Source: Candidatus Krumholzibacteriia bacterium (GTDB taxonomy: Bacteria; Krumholzibacteriota; Krumholzibacteriia; G020349025). From it: DNA of 25,764 bases. The stretch covers positions 1 through 25,764 of the forward strand of contig DASRJW010000149.1 in assembly GCA_035649275.1 (NCBI GenBank), given 5' to 3'. The position numbers were made by a program, and so were the translations under genes. Each line of letters begins with the position of its first letter. Position 1 is the first letter of the stretch. The notes under the pieces were generated by a model. That model was not told the DNA's origin, made no database searches, and was given only the letters and a program-made list of their open reading frames with translations. This document shows positions 1-9,119 of the stretch, in pieces.

Positions 1-1
1 C

Positions 2-1693
2 ACACCGGACACCTGCCATCACATCGCCGATGTCTTGGTGGACGGAGTTTCGGTGGGCGCGGTGGCGAGCTACACCTTCACGAACGTGACGGCGAGCCAC
101 ACGATCGCGGCGAGCTTTGCCGTCGATAGCTACACGATCACGGCAACGGCGGGGTCGGGTGGTTCGATCACCCCTTCGGGAGCGGTGGCGGTCAACTGCG
201 GCGGGACGCAAGGCTTCACGATCACGCCGAACGCCTGTGACCATATCGTCGACGTGCTGGTGGACGGAGTTTCGGTGGGTGCGGTGACCAGCTACACCTT
301 CACGAACGTGGCGGCGAGCCACACGATCGCGGCGAGCTTCGCCGCCGACACGTACACGATCACGGCGTCTGCGGGTGCGGGCGGTTCGATCACTCCTTCG
401 GGAGCGGTGGCGGTCAACTGCGGCGGAACGCAAGGATTCACGCTCACGCCGAATGCATGCAACCGGATCGCCGATGTTTTGGTGGACGGAGTTTCGGTGG
501 GCGCGGTGGCGACCTACACGTTCACGAACGTGGCGGCGAGCCACACGATCGCGGCGAGCTTCGCCGCCGACACGTACACGATCACGGCGACGGCGGGAAC
601 CGGCGGCAGCATCAGTCCTTCGGGAGCGGTGGCAGTGAACTGCGGCGGAACGCAAGGATTCACGATCACACCGAACGCCTGTAACCATATCGTCGACGTG
701 CTGGTGGACGGAGTTTCGGTGGGTGCGGTGACCAGCTACACGTTCACGAACGTGGCGGCGAGCCACACGATCGCGGCGAGCTTCGCCGCCGACACCTACA
801 CGATCATGGCCTCGGCGAGCAACGGGGGCACGATCAGCCCGAGCGGCTCGGTTTCGGTCCCGTGCTCCGGCAATCAGGCCTTCATCATCTCTCCCAATGG
901 GGGCCACACCATTCAAGACGTCCTGGTGGACGGGGTCTCGGTGGGCGCCGTGAGCACCTACACCTTCACCAACGTGGGGGCCAATCACAGCATCCAAGCG
1001 AGCTTCCGCAATCGCGGCAAGGGCGGCGCCGCCACGGCGGAGTTCACCGAGGCTGTCTCGGTCGGGCCCGTGCAAGCCCGGGTGGACGGCGGCTCCCTAT
1101 CGATCGGCAAGACGATCGACGTGACCTGGACCACCTCGGGTGACGCCAACGCCAACGGCAACACCAACACCAACCCCAGCGTGGCGTGCGTCGATCTCTT
1201 GCTCTCGCGGGCCGGTGCGGAAGGACCCTTCGAAACGATCGGTACCTGCCTCCCCAACAACGGGGTCACCAGCTGGGCGGTCTCCGGTCCGTCCACGGAC
1301 CATGCCGTCTTCAAGGTCGTGGTGCACGGCGCCTCCAGCGACAGCGACGAGGCGCTCAGCGAGTCCGAGCTCCACATCGTCGACATGGCGCCGCCTGCGA
1401 CGGCGGCTGTGGAGGCAGCGGAGTTCGCCCTGCCGGCGATCGCGCCGAACCCGTCGCGGGGAAAGGTGCCGGTCTCCTTCGTCGTGCCGCACGACGCCGG
1501 CGTGCGGGTCACCGTGCTCGACGTCAAGGGCCGGCATGTGGCCACACTGCTGCAGGGCAATGTCACCGCGGGCCGTCACCAGATCACCTGGAACGGCAAC
1601 ACCGAGAGGGGCCCGGCGGCGGGGGGTGTCTACTTCATTCGGCTGGACACGCCGGGCAAGAGGCTCGTGCAGCGCGTGCTCTTCCTGCGCTGA
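2..1693 (+). CDS. Secreted protein of tandem 74-residue repeats with FlgD-like C-terminal domain (5' truncated)
   Basis: The reading frame is open to the left edge, so the N-terminus lies outside the window; the sequence from base 2 already reads as repeat (TPDTCHHIADVLVDGVSVGAV). Four full units and two partial ones follow with an exact period of 222 bases (74 residues); VDGVSVGAV recurs at bases 38, 260, 482, 704 and 926. The unit resembles the divergent InlB B-repeat / Flg_new_2 type of extracellular beta domain. Each full unit carries two cysteines (NCGGTQGFTITPNAC); the last, diverged unit keeps only the first. After about base 1010 comes a unique region with an Asn/Thr-rich linker, then a C-terminal FlgD-type Ig domain (VTVLDVKGRHVATLLQG ... 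GGVYFIRLDT), known in FCB-group secreted proteins. A surface or secreted structural role is inferred; the ligand is unknown. Confidence 0.85.
   Translation, partial: TPDTCHHIADVLVDGVSVGAVASYTFTNVTASHTIAASFAVDSYTITATAGSGGSITPSGAVAVNCGGTQGFTITPNACDHIVDVLVDGVSVGAVTSYTFTNVAASHTIAASFAADTYTITASAGAGGSITPSGAVAVNCGGTQGFTLTPNACNRIADVLVDGVSVGAVATYTFTNVAASHTIAASFAADTYTITATAGTGGSISPSGAVAVNCGGTQGFTITPNACNHIVDVLVDGVSVGAVTSYTFTNVAASHTIAASFAADTYTIMASASNGGTISPSGSVSVPCSGNQAFIISPNGGHTIQDVLVDGVSVGAVSTYTFTNVGANHSIQASFRNRGKGGAATAEFTEAVSVGPVQARVDGGSLSIGKTIDVTWTTSGDANANGNTNTNPSVACVDLLLSRAGAEGPFETIGTCLPNNGVTSWAVSGPSTDHAVFKVVVHGASSDSDEALSESELHIVDMAPPATAAVEAAEFALPAIAPNPSRGKVPVSFVVPHDAGVRVTVLDVKGRHVATLLQGNVTAGRHQITWNGNTERGPAAGGVYFIRLDTPGKRLVQRVLFLR
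38..1006 (+). repeat. 222-bp coding tandem repeat, 4 full units plus a partial fifth
   Basis: Units begin at 38, 260, 482, 704 and 926, spaced exactly 222 bases apart. Units 1 to 4 are very similar at the nucleotide level, including many silent positions, which suggests recent duplication or gene conversion. The fifth is shorter and clearly diverged. The array also continues leftwards out of the window. Such arrays are prone to collapse in short-read assemblies, so the true copy number may be higher. Confidence 0.9.
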
Positions 1694-1761
1694 CGCCGCA
1701 GGCGCTGACGGCGTGTGCTGAGGCCGCGTGGGCTGACGCAGCGCAAGCTGACATCGCGTGG
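1689..1761. repeat. Degenerate ~15-bp intergenic tandem repeat (GCTGACgccgcgtgg-like)
   Basis: GCTGA recurs at 1689, 1704, 1717, 1732 and 1747, i.e. every 15, 13, 15 and 15 bases, with similar G+C-rich tails. The first copy contains the TGA stop of the preceding gene. The array fills nearly all of the gap between that gene and the convergent gene ending at 1776. No U-tract terminator is visible there. Confidence 0.55.
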
Positions 1762-1775
1762 ACGAACGGGGCCTG

Positions 1776-3455
<1,680 letters not shown>

Positions 3456-3509
3456 GCTCGTCCTCCACATCGGCTGGCGTGACCGTGATGGCGAGCCAGA
3501 GCCGTGCCG

Positions 3510-3515
3510 AGGATA
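3510..3515 (-). promoter_or_regulatory. Candidate -10 (TATCCT) for the M49-like lipoprotein gene
   Basis: TATCCT reads on the minus strand about 55 bases before the ATG at 3455 and sits in a short dyad, GATAG-G-CTATC (3512-3522). No convincing -35 is seen, so the call is weak. Confidence 0.3.
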
Positions 3516-3572
3516 GGCTATCGAGCGAATCCGCTGCACTGACTTCCGGCACGGGAACGGGGACCGTCGAGG

Positions 3573-3578
3573 TATATT
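3573..3578 (+). promoter_or_regulatory. Candidate -10 (TATATT) for the TMTC-like gene
   Basis: TATATT is the only A+T-rich hexamer in the divergent gap and lies 34 bases before the GTG at 3613, giving a leader of about 28 bases that contains the ribosome site. No good -35 is present at the expected spacing. Confidence 0.4.
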
Positions 3579-3612
3579 CGGCCGCCGGGGTTTCGGCCAG
3601 CGAGGAGGCTGC

Positions 3613-5451
3613 GTGAGCCGAGATGGATCAGCGGCGGGCTCCCCCAGAGACGTGCCGCGCCGACGACGCTGGACCCTCGCTCTCCCCGCGCTGGTGGCGG
3701 TCCTCGTCTTCCTGAACACCCTCGGGAACGGTCTTACCTACGACGACAAGGGCACTCTGGAGCTGGCCCACAAGATCGTGAGCGGCGGCTCCGAAGAATT
3801 CGGTCGAGCGCTCACCTACGCTACCCACTTGCTCGACTCGGCGCTCTGGCACGGCTGGGTGCCGGGGCGGCGGGTGACCAACCTCTTGTTGTACGGGCTC
3901 GCCACCGGTCTGGTGACGCTCGCGGCGCGGCGCCTCAGCGCCTCGGACCGTGTGGCCCTGCTCTGCGGTCTACTTTTCGCCGTGCATCCGGTGCACGTCG
4001 AGGCGGTGGCGTCCATCGCCTTCCGCAAGGACGTCCTCGCCCTGATCTTCGCGCTCCTCACCGTGCTCCTCTGGACCGGGCCGCCCTCCAGGGCGGTGAG
4101 CGTGGCCGCCTTGGCCTGCTTTCTCCTGGGGCTCGTCTCCAAGGAGGTGGCGCTGATCGGGCTCCTGCCCATCCTCTTCCTCCTGGATTGGTGGGCACCG
4201 CAGTGGCGCCGAGAAGAAGCCCCTCGTAGGACATCCCCGGACGCGACGCGCCGCGGCGACAGGCGCCACGGGAAGACGCGATTGGCCCCCCGGCGGGGGA
4301 GCGCGCGCCGCGCGGCGCTCCGTCTCGCCCCTCTCCTCTTGCTCGGCCTCGTCGCCATCGTCTTCCTCAATCGGACGCTGCACACGCCGGAAGGCAGCGG
4401 CTCGATCTGGGCGCGCTTCACCCCCGACTCCATCGTCAAGATCACGGAAGGGAAGCTGCGCTCGTATGGCCAGGTCCTGGGCACGAGCGCACGATCGTTC
4501 CTCGATGTGATCCGCCTCCTCGTATTCCCGCTCCGGCTCTCCGCCGACTACGACACACCCATCCAGCCCGGGCTCGGCGCGCCGGGCGCGCTCCTTGGCT
4601 TGCTCGGGCTCACTGCGTACGTCGCCCTGTCGCTCCTGGCTTTGCGGCGCGGCAGGATTCTCGTCTTCCTCTGCCTTGCCTGGACGTTGCTTCTCTACGC
4701 CCCTGCCTCGAACCTCGTACCGCTGACCCACTTCTTCGTCGCCGACCGCTACCTCATGGTGCCGTCCTTCGGCATCTGCCTGCTCGCGGCCCTGGGCTTC
4801 GACGCCTGGCTCGCAGCCATGCCGGGACGGCGGCGGTTCGTGCCCCTCGCGGTGCTCGGGTCGCTGCTTCTCGCCGGCACGGTGCGCACACTGCGACGCA
4901 ACCGCGACTGGCGCAGTGAGGAGACGTTGTGGGCTGCAGCCTTGCGCGCCGGGAGGGGCACTTATCGCGTGCACTACAACATGGGCAACGCGCTCATGCT
5001 GCAGGACCGGCGTGACGAGGCGCGGCGCCACTTCGAGGCGGCGCTACAGATGTACCCTGCCGCACCCTGGGCGCGGCGCAACCTGGTGGAGATCCTCTTC
5101 GAGCAGGAGAAGTTTGCCGAGGCAGAGACCAACCTGCGACTTCTCCTGCAATACGACCCCAAGGACCTGCAAGTGCACTACAGCCTGGCCAGGGTGCTGG
5201 GGAAGCTGAACCGGCATGCGGAGGCGCTCGCCGAGTGCCAGACGGTGCTCCGGAGCGATCCGCAGCATCTGGGAGCGCAGCTTTTCGCTGCCAGCAGTCT
5301 GGAGCATCTGGGTCAGCGTGGCCCGGCGCTGCAGGCCTACCGGCGCGCCCTCGACGCGATCAAGACTCGGACATTGCGGGGCGAGAAGATCGAGTTCTCT
5401 GCCAGCGGTGTGGAAGCGCGGATTCGTACCCTCGAGCAAGCTTCGCCCTGA
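3613..5451 (+). CDS. TMTC-like integral membrane glycosyltransferase (GT-C) with C-terminal TPRs
   Basis: 612 residues, starting at GTG 3613 with GGAGG about 5 bases upstream. The N-terminal two thirds is strongly hydrophobic with many membrane helices. It has the acidic pair expected in the first GT-C outer loop (YDD, D44/D45) and the signature HPVHVEAVASIAFRKD (from H125), which matches the TMTC / O-mannosyltransferase-like family. A basic cytoplasmic loop rich in Arg lies near residues 195-235. About residues 451-585 form three to four tetratricopeptide repeats (YNMGNALMLQDRRDEARRHF and following). Known relatives use lipid-linked sugars to glycosylate proteins; donor and target here are unknown. 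Bacterial members are widespread but mostly uncharacterised. Confidence 0.8.
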   Translation: MSRDGSAAGSPRDVPRRRRWTLALPALVAVLVFLNTLGNGLTYDDKGTLELAHKIVSGGSEEFGRALTYATHLLDSALWHGWVPGRRVTNLLLYGLATGLVTLAARRLSASDRVALLCGLLFAVHPVHVEAVASIAFRKDVLALIFALLTVLLWTGPPSRAVSVAALACFLLGLVSKEVALIGLLPILFLLDWWAPQWRREEAPRRTSPDATRRGDRRHGKTRLAPRRGSARRAALRLAPLLLLGLVAIVFLNRTLHTPEGSGSIWARFTPDSIVKITEGKLRSYGQVLGTSARSFLDVIRLLVFPLRLSADYDTPIQPGLGAPGALLGLLGLTAYVALSLLALRRGRILVFLCLAWTLLLYAPASNLVPLTHFFVADRYLMVPSFGICLLAALGFDAWLAAMPGRRRFVPLAVLGSLLLAGTVRTLRRNRDWRSEETLWAAALRAGRGTYRVHYNMGNALMLQDRRDEARRHFEAALQMYPAAPWARRNLVEILFEQEKFAEAETNLRLLLQYDPKDLQVHYSLARVLGKLNRHAEALAECQTVLRSDPQHLGAQLFAASSLEHLGQRGPALQAYRRALDAIKTRTLRGEKIEFSASGVEARIRTLEQASP

Positions 5452-5621
5452 GCGGGCGTGGCATCCAGGTTGCAGGAACCACATTCCCCAAACGGACGAT
5501 CTACAGGCGAGGGGCCGAAGCACCAGTGGCCGCGCGCGCCTGGGGTCCAGAGTTCGTCTGGCGGGCGACGAGTCGGCCGGGGTGGTCCTCGGCCCGCGCC
5601 CGGGATGCAAGGAGGCGGGCA

Positions 5622-6101
5622 ATGTGGAACGGGCTGGCGAGGCGGGCGGTCATGACCGTGCTGGGGGTCCTGGTGACCCTGGCTTGGTGGTCGTTCCGCG
5701 GCGGCGATTCGAACTCGACGCAAGTGGACAAGATCCCGGCGACGGTCTTCGGCGGTGGCGGCGGCAAGGTGACCATCGAGGTGCAGACCACCTGCGCGGC
5801 GCGGTTCTCCATGTCCTTCAGCGGCAATGAGGACGATAGCAAGAGCATGGACGCGGTCGAGGTGGTCGAGCCCGGGACGCATAGCTGGACGATCGACGTC
5901 CCTCGTGGCGTAGGCGGCTACGTCGACTTCACGGCGGTCGAACCCAAAGTGGGCGACAGACTGAGCTGGAGGCTTCTTGCCAACGGGCAGGTAGCGGACG
6001 AACAGTTCGACGAGCTGAAGGAGCCCCTCCAGTCGGGGTACGCATTCGGCCTCACAGCCGCCTTCGACGACTATTCGACCGGCGAGTACGCCTCGGATTA
6101 G
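5622..6101 (+). CDS. Small membrane-anchored protein of unknown function
   Basis: 159 residues. The start is ATG 5622, which has GGAGG 6 bases upstream; the same frame is open back to 5235, but that stretch overlaps the preceding gene and is read as a shadow. Residues 8-24 form one hydrophobic helix (VMTVLGVLVTLAWW), followed by a Ser/Asp/Gly-rich linker and a predicted beta-rich domain with a single Cys (TTCAARFSMSF). I do not recognise a family. The gap of 170 bases after the TMTC-like gene and its own ribosome site suggest it could be a separate unit or the second gene of an operon. Confidence 0.75.
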   Translation: MWNGLARRAVMTVLGVLVTLAWWSFRGGDSNSTQVDKIPATVFGGGGGKVTIEVQTTCAARFSMSFSGNEDDSKSMDAVEVVEPGTHSWTIDVPRGVGGYVDFTAVEPKVGDRLSWRLLANGQVADEQFDELKEPLQSGYAFGLTAAFDDYSTGEYASD

Positions 6102-6110
6102 AGGCTAATC
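6096..6110 (+). other. Short perfect inverted repeat over a stop codon (GATTAG-AGG-CTAATC)
   Basis: A 6-bp stem with a 3-base loop overlaps the TAG stop of the preceding gene. It is A+T-rich with no U-tract, so it is too weak to call a terminator. It borders an A+T-rich island (6105-6135) in otherwise G+C-rich DNA. Confidence 0.35.
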
Positions 6111-6146
6111 TACAGTAAAATAAACACTTAAGTTCTTGTCGGGGTT

Positions 6147-6174
6147 GCGGGTCACGGGGCCATCCTTGACCCGC
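6147..6174 (+). promoter_or_regulatory. 8-bp inverted repeat (GCGGGTCA / TGACCCGC) overlapping the putative htpX -35
   Basis: Perfect arms at 6147-6154 and 6167-6174 are separated by 12 bases. The right arm covers TTGACC (6166-6171), a good -35, with AATACT 17 bases further on (6189-6194) as the -10. This is the geometry of an operator blocking RNA polymerase, or of a hairpin in a longer transcript from an upstream promoter. The binding protein is unknown. Confidence 0.4.
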
Positions 6175-6194
6175 CCCACCCTGGGCCCAATACT
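6166..6194 (+). promoter_or_regulatory. Candidate promoter of htpX (TTGACC-N17-AATACT)
   Basis: TTGACC matches five of six consensus -35 positions, the spacer is 17, and AATACT matches four of six at -10. The predicted start near 6201 would give a leader of about 115 bases. No heat-shock sigma-32 type -10 is seen. Confidence 0.4.
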
Positions 6195-6315
6195 CACGGG
6201 CCGGGGAGCCGCCACTGGCGCGCCTCTGGGGTCGATGGGCAGGGCAGCAGCCGGCAACGAAGGACTCGACCCAGCACGCCCAGGCCCCCCTGGCGGCCTC
6301 GCCCGAGAGGAGCCC

Positions 6316-7176
6316 ATGAATCTGTTCAAAACGACTTTTCTGCTCACCGTCCTCACCCTGCTGCTTGTCTGGATCGGCGACGCCCTGGCCGGGCCCCGGG
6401 GGGCTTGGATGTTCCTCGTCATCGCCGGGGTGATGAACTTCTTCGCCTACTGGTTCTCGGACAAGATGGTGCTCGCCATGTACCGGGCCCAGCCGGTGAG
6501 CGAGGCGCAAGCGCCGCAGCTCTACGCCACGGTGCGGCGGCTCGCCGACCGCAGCGGGATCCCGATGCCGCGGCTGTACATGATCCCCAGCGATTCCCCC
6601 AATGCATTCGCTACCGGACGCAGTCCCCAGCACGCCGTCGTGGCCGTCACCGAAGGCATCGTCCGCCTGTTGAGCAGCGACGAGCTGGAGGGGGTCATCG
6701 CCCACGAGCTGGGTCACGTGCGCAACCGTGACATCCTGATCAGCAGCGTCGTGGCCACCGTGGCCGGTGCCATCACCATGCTTTCCCGGGCCGCGATGTG
6801 GGGCGCCATGATGGGCGGCAGGGACCGCGAGCGCAACGGCAATCCCCTCGCGCTGCTGCTCGTCGCCGTCCTGGCGCCGATCGCGGCAGTGGTGGTGCAG
6901 CTGGCCATCTCGCGCACCCGAGAGTTCGCCGCCGACCGCTCCGGTGCCACGCTCTGCGGCAAGCCGATGTCGCTCGCCTCGGCGCTCGCCAAGCTGGAGC
7001 GCGGCACGAACGCCGTGCCCATGCGTCAAGCCAACGAGGCGACGGCCCATCAGTTCATCGTCAACCCGCTGCGCGGCCGGGCCATGGCAGGCCTCTTCTC
7101 CACCCACCCCAGCACCGCGGATCGCATCGCCAGACTCGAGCGCCTCGCGGTGGAGATGGGGCAGCGCGCCGCGTGA
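6316..7176 (+). CDS. htpX: Membrane zinc metalloprotease HtpX (M48)
   Basis: 286 residues, the normal HtpX length. ATG 6316 has GAGAGGAG just upstream. Two membrane helices open the protein (about 7-23 and 31-50). The zinc site is HELGH (H130, E131, H134) in VIAHELGHVRNRD, with the third ligand E203 in TREFAADRSGA. Two more hydrophobic segments lie between them (about 145-160 and 175-195). The C-terminal THPSTADRIARLERL is the usual family ending. Known HtpX cleaves damaged or misfolded inner-membrane proteins alongside FtsH, with the active site in the cytoplasm. It stands alone here. Confidence 0.95.
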   Translation: MNLFKTTFLLTVLTLLLVWIGDALAGPRGAWMFLVIAGVMNFFAYWFSDKMVLAMYRAQPVSEAQAPQLYATVRRLADRSGIPMPRLYMIPSDSPNAFATGRSPQHAVVAVTEGIVRLLSSDELEGVIAHELGHVRNRDILISSVVATVAGAITMLSRAAMWGAMMGGRDRERNGNPLALLLVAVLAPIAAVVVQLAISRTREFAADRSGATLCGKPMSLASALAKLERGTNAVPMRQANEATAHQFIVNPLRGRAMAGLFSTHPSTADRIARLERLAVEMGQRAA

Positions 7177-7231
7177 AGCGGCCATGAGAGCCGGCGGCGG
7201 GGAAAGAGCTCTGGGGTCGCTAGCCACCTTC

Positions 7232-7240
7232 TGATACCCT
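7232..7240 (+). promoter_or_regulatory. Candidate extended -10 (TGATACCCT) for the shell-protein gene
   Basis: TG-A-TACCCT fits the extended -10 pattern seen before several other genes in this window. It gives a leader of about 110 bases before the TTG at 7359. No -35 is convincing. Confidence 0.35.
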
Positions 7241-7358
7241 GCTCGGGCTCGAGGAGGCGAAGCGACGGCGGTCGCGTGGGCTGCTGCCGCAGGGCCACTG
7301 CTGGCGCCGGCGCCGGTTGCGCGCCCGCCGCTCAAAGCTGCCGTGACGGGAGTCCCGC

Positions 7359-8006
7359 TTGGCGCGCGATGGCATCACGCTGCGAACCTATGTATTCCTC
7401 GACAGCCTGCAGCCTCAGCTCGCCGCCCTCCTGGGCGTGAGCGGCCGCGGCTTCCCGCCGGTCAAGGACATGGCGTCGCTCTGGATCGAGATCGCCCCGG
7501 GCATCGCCATCAACCAGATCACCGACATCTGCCTCAAGGCGACGCGGGTGCAGCCGGCGAACCAGGTGGTGGAGCGCGCCTTCGGCATCCTGGAGCTGCA
7601 CGATCGCGATCAGGGGGAAGTGCGGCAGGCGGGGCGCGCGGTGCTGGGCTTCCTCGAGATGAACGAAGCGGACCGGCTCAAGCCCGCCGTGATCTCGCGC
7701 CAGGTCATCCGCGCCATCGAACCGATGCATGCCCAGGTGATCAACCGCAACCGCGAAGGCTCCATGATCATCCCGGGAGAATCGCTCCTCATCCTCGAGA
7801 CCGTGCCCGCCGCCTATGTGGTCTACGCCGCCAACGAGGCGGAGAAGGCCGCCACGGTGAAGCTCGTGCACGTGCAGCCCTACGGCGCCTTCGGCCGCTT
7901 GATGATGGCCGGCGTCGAGTCGCACATCGATTCCGCCATGGAAGCTGCGGCCCACGCCATCGAGGGCCTCTCGGGTCGCGAGCACGAGGTGCCGCGCACG
8001 GCGTGA
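7359..8006 (+). CDS. Tandem-domain bacterial microcompartment shell protein (BMC-T, CcmP/CsoS1D-like)
   Basis: 215 residues with two BMC domains (about 8-100 and 108-212). The sequence follows CcmP/CsoS1D closely: [16 protein letters not shown] at the start, [35 protein letters not shown], then [30 protein letters not shown] and [16 protein letters not shown]72-R73 in VVERAFG correspond to the Glu-Arg pair that gates the large pore in CsoS1D and CcmP. The start is TTG 7359, with GGGAG 6 bases upstream; a stop at 7344 in the same frame excludes any much longer protein. Family members form stacked trimers that sit as gated pores in carboxysome or metabolosome shells. No other shell gene or cargo enzyme is in the window, so the compartment it serves must be encoded elsewhere, or the protein has another role. 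Confidence 0.9.
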   Translation: MARDGITLRTYVFLDSLQPQLAALLGVSGRGFPPVKDMASLWIEIAPGIAINQITDICLKATRVQPANQVVERAFGILELHDRDQGEVRQAGRAVLGFLEMNEADRLKPAVISRQVIRAIEPMHAQVINRNREGSMIIPGESLLILETVPAAYVVYAANEAEKAATVKLVHVQPYGAFGRLMMAGVESHIDSAMEAAAHAIEGLSGREHEVPRTA

Positions 8007-8054
8007 GGCAGTGCCGCCGTGCGCGGCTCGTGGGTCAGAAGGTCAGCCAGCACC

Positions 8055-8087
8055 GCCGGTCGGACAGCCATGGAAGGTACCGACGGC
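8055..8087. terminator. Weak stem-loop between convergent genes
   Basis: GCCGGTCGG (8055-8063) pairs with CCGACGGC (8080-8087) with one bulged base and a loop of 16 bases. It is placed between the shell-protein gene and the convergent outer-membrane gene, where a bidirectional terminator is expected, but it has no clear U-tract. Confidence 0.3.
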
Positions 8088-8110
8088 ACGCAAGCTCCGG
8101 GACGGCTTTT

Positions 8111-8743
8111 CTAGTAAGAGAGCACCAGGCCGGCCGAGAGCACCATGTCCGTCTGCACTTCGCTCTCCAGCTCGGTGTCCGTTGGAGACGAAGGTATATC
8201 CACGGTGACCTTCACCGAATAGAGATAGAAGTCGGCATCGCCGCGCAGCTTCAGCGGACCGAGGCCGAATTTGAGGCCCGCGCCCAGGACGCCGGCCACA
8301 TCCGTGTCGCCGTCGACCACCTGTTCCCAACCGTCGCCGCCGTGACCGATCGCGGCCACACCACCGGTGGCGTGAATGCTGGCGCCGCCGAGCGGCAGCA
8401 GCATGAGGTGGAGGCGCGCATCCGCGGTCCAAGCATACGCATCTTCCGTCGTGGTGCCCGCCGAGGTCTCCCGCTCCTGGTCGCTGAGCGCGTAGAGGAA
8501 GTTGCCCTCGATGCCCATGGCGCCGCCGAGCTTGAAGAGGATGCGCCCGCCGAGTGCGAAGCCTTCCTTCTGGGTGGCCGTCACCTGGGTCCCGCCGACG
8601 CTGCCGCCGAACACATCGGAAAAGGGGACATAGGCTCCGATGTAGGGCTCGATCTCGACCCCCACGCCAGGCGTCTGCGCCAGAGCAGCCCCGGCCTGTC
8701 CCACGAGCATCATGGCGGCGATGCAAAAGTGTTTCTTCGACAC
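8111..8743 (-). CDS. Outer-membrane beta-barrel candidate with signal peptide
   Basis: 210 residues from GTG 8743, which has GGGAGG about 7 bases upstream; the frame continues to 8920, but only this start places the signal peptide ([20 protein letters not shown], cleavage before Q23) at the N-terminus. The mature part shows alternating short amphipathic strands ([56 protein letters not shown]) and ends in an aromatic residue (LSAGLVLSY), as in small OmpA/OmpW-like barrels. Porin or transport function cannot be assigned. It is convergent with the shell-protein gene and divergent from the RRM gene. Confidence 0.72.
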   Translation of the reverse strand: MSKKHFCIAAMMLVGQAGAALAQTPGVGVEIEPYIGAYVPFSDVFGGSVGGTQVTATQKEGFALGGRILFKLGGAMGIEGNFLYALSDQERETSAGTTTEDAYAWTADARLHLMLLPLGGASIHATGGVAAIGHGGDGWEQVVDGDTDVAGVLGAGLKFGLGPLKLRGDADFYLYSVKVTVDIPSSPTDTELESEVQTDMVLSAGLVLSY

Positions 8744-8968
8744 GATCTTCCCTCCCCAGCAAAGAACCCTCGGGAGCACAGCACCACGATGGAGACGCAT
8801 CAGGGGGTCCGATCTCCTCCCTTGCAACAAGGATGCTAGGGCCGGCCTGCGGGGAGAACGAGAGCAAAGATTGCAGGCCCTCGGGGCACCCGAGCCGGGG
8901 CTGCGGCCTGGAGGGCTCACCCCGGCGGGGCAGCCCCGTGCAGCGGGCTTCCGGGCCGCTGGAGACCG

Positions 8969-8977
8969 TGCTATCCT
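8969..8977 (+). promoter_or_regulatory. Candidate extended -10 (TGCTATCCT) for the RRM gene
   Basis: TG-C-TATCCT is a good extended -10. The predicted start near 8984 falls on the first base of the dyad at 8984-9000, so the transcript would begin with that hairpin and have a leader of about 136 bases. Confidence 0.4.
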
Positions 8978-8983
8978 GCCGGT

Positions 8984-9000
8984 CCCTCGACAGTCGAGGG
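8984..9000 (+). promoter_or_regulatory. 17-base dyad CCCTCGAC-A-GTCGAGGG
   Basis: Perfect 8-bp arms around one central base. As DNA it resembles an operator at the transcription start; as RNA it would form a 7-bp stem with a 3-base loop at the extreme 5' end, which often protects mRNA from decay. Confidence 0.45.
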
Positions 9001-9086
9001 GTCGGACCTCGTCTGTGACGGGTTCCCTCGGAAGGAGCGCCGGGGCTTTTTTCCGGATCGGCCGGGAGCTTCGCGCTCGTCATGAT

Positions 9087-9105
9087 GTACCGGTGCAACC
9101 GGTAC
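9087..9105 (+). promoter_or_regulatory. Perfect hairpin GTACCGGT-GCA-ACCGGTAC just upstream of the RRM ribosome site
   Basis: An 8-bp stem with a 3-base loop ends 14 bases before the GTG at 9120 and directly precedes GGGAGA. Its position suggests control of ribosome access, perhaps by the RNA-binding protein itself or by temperature, as leaders of small RRM proteins in cyanobacteria are regulated. This role is inferred. Confidence 0.5.
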
Positions 9106-9119
9106 TGGGAGAAGAGATC

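Larger units (their letters stand above)
8744..9119. other. 376-bp divergent intergenic region with regulatory dyads
   Basis: No gene is seen here; the open frames that cross it lack ribosome sites and are extensions of the flanking genes. It holds a CCTTG-CAA-CAAGG dyad at 8819-8831, an extended -10 (TGCTATCCT, 8969-8977), a strong dyad at 8984-9000, a T6 run at 9046-9051 and a perfect hairpin at 9087-9105. The right half is probably the leader of the RRM gene. Confidence 0.6.

Noticed and set aside
38-1006. The regular repeats as a CRISPR array
   Set aside because: The 222-base period has no spacers and is a continuous coding frame for a 74-residue protein repeat.
5235-5621. N-terminal extension of the small anchored protein
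   Set aside because: It overlaps the TMTC-like gene in another frame; ATG 5622 has an ideal ribosome site and places the membrane helix at the N-terminus.
7177-7358. Leader peptide or riboswitch before the shell-protein gene
   Set aside because: A GAGGAGG stands at 7250-7256, but no start codon in a sensible frame follows at proper spacing, and no known riboswitch pattern is visible.
7343-8839. A 498-codon plus-strand frame across the shell-protein gene and the outer-membrane gene
   Set aside because: It is one frame off the BMC protein, runs antisense through the outer-membrane gene, and its product is low-complexity Arg/Gly/Ala sequence.
8712-9119. N-terminal extension of the RRM protein
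   Set aside because: Bacterial RRM proteins of this type start directly with the RNP2 strand, as from GTG 9120. The extension is Arg/Gly-rich and overlaps the divergent gene start and the leader hairpins.
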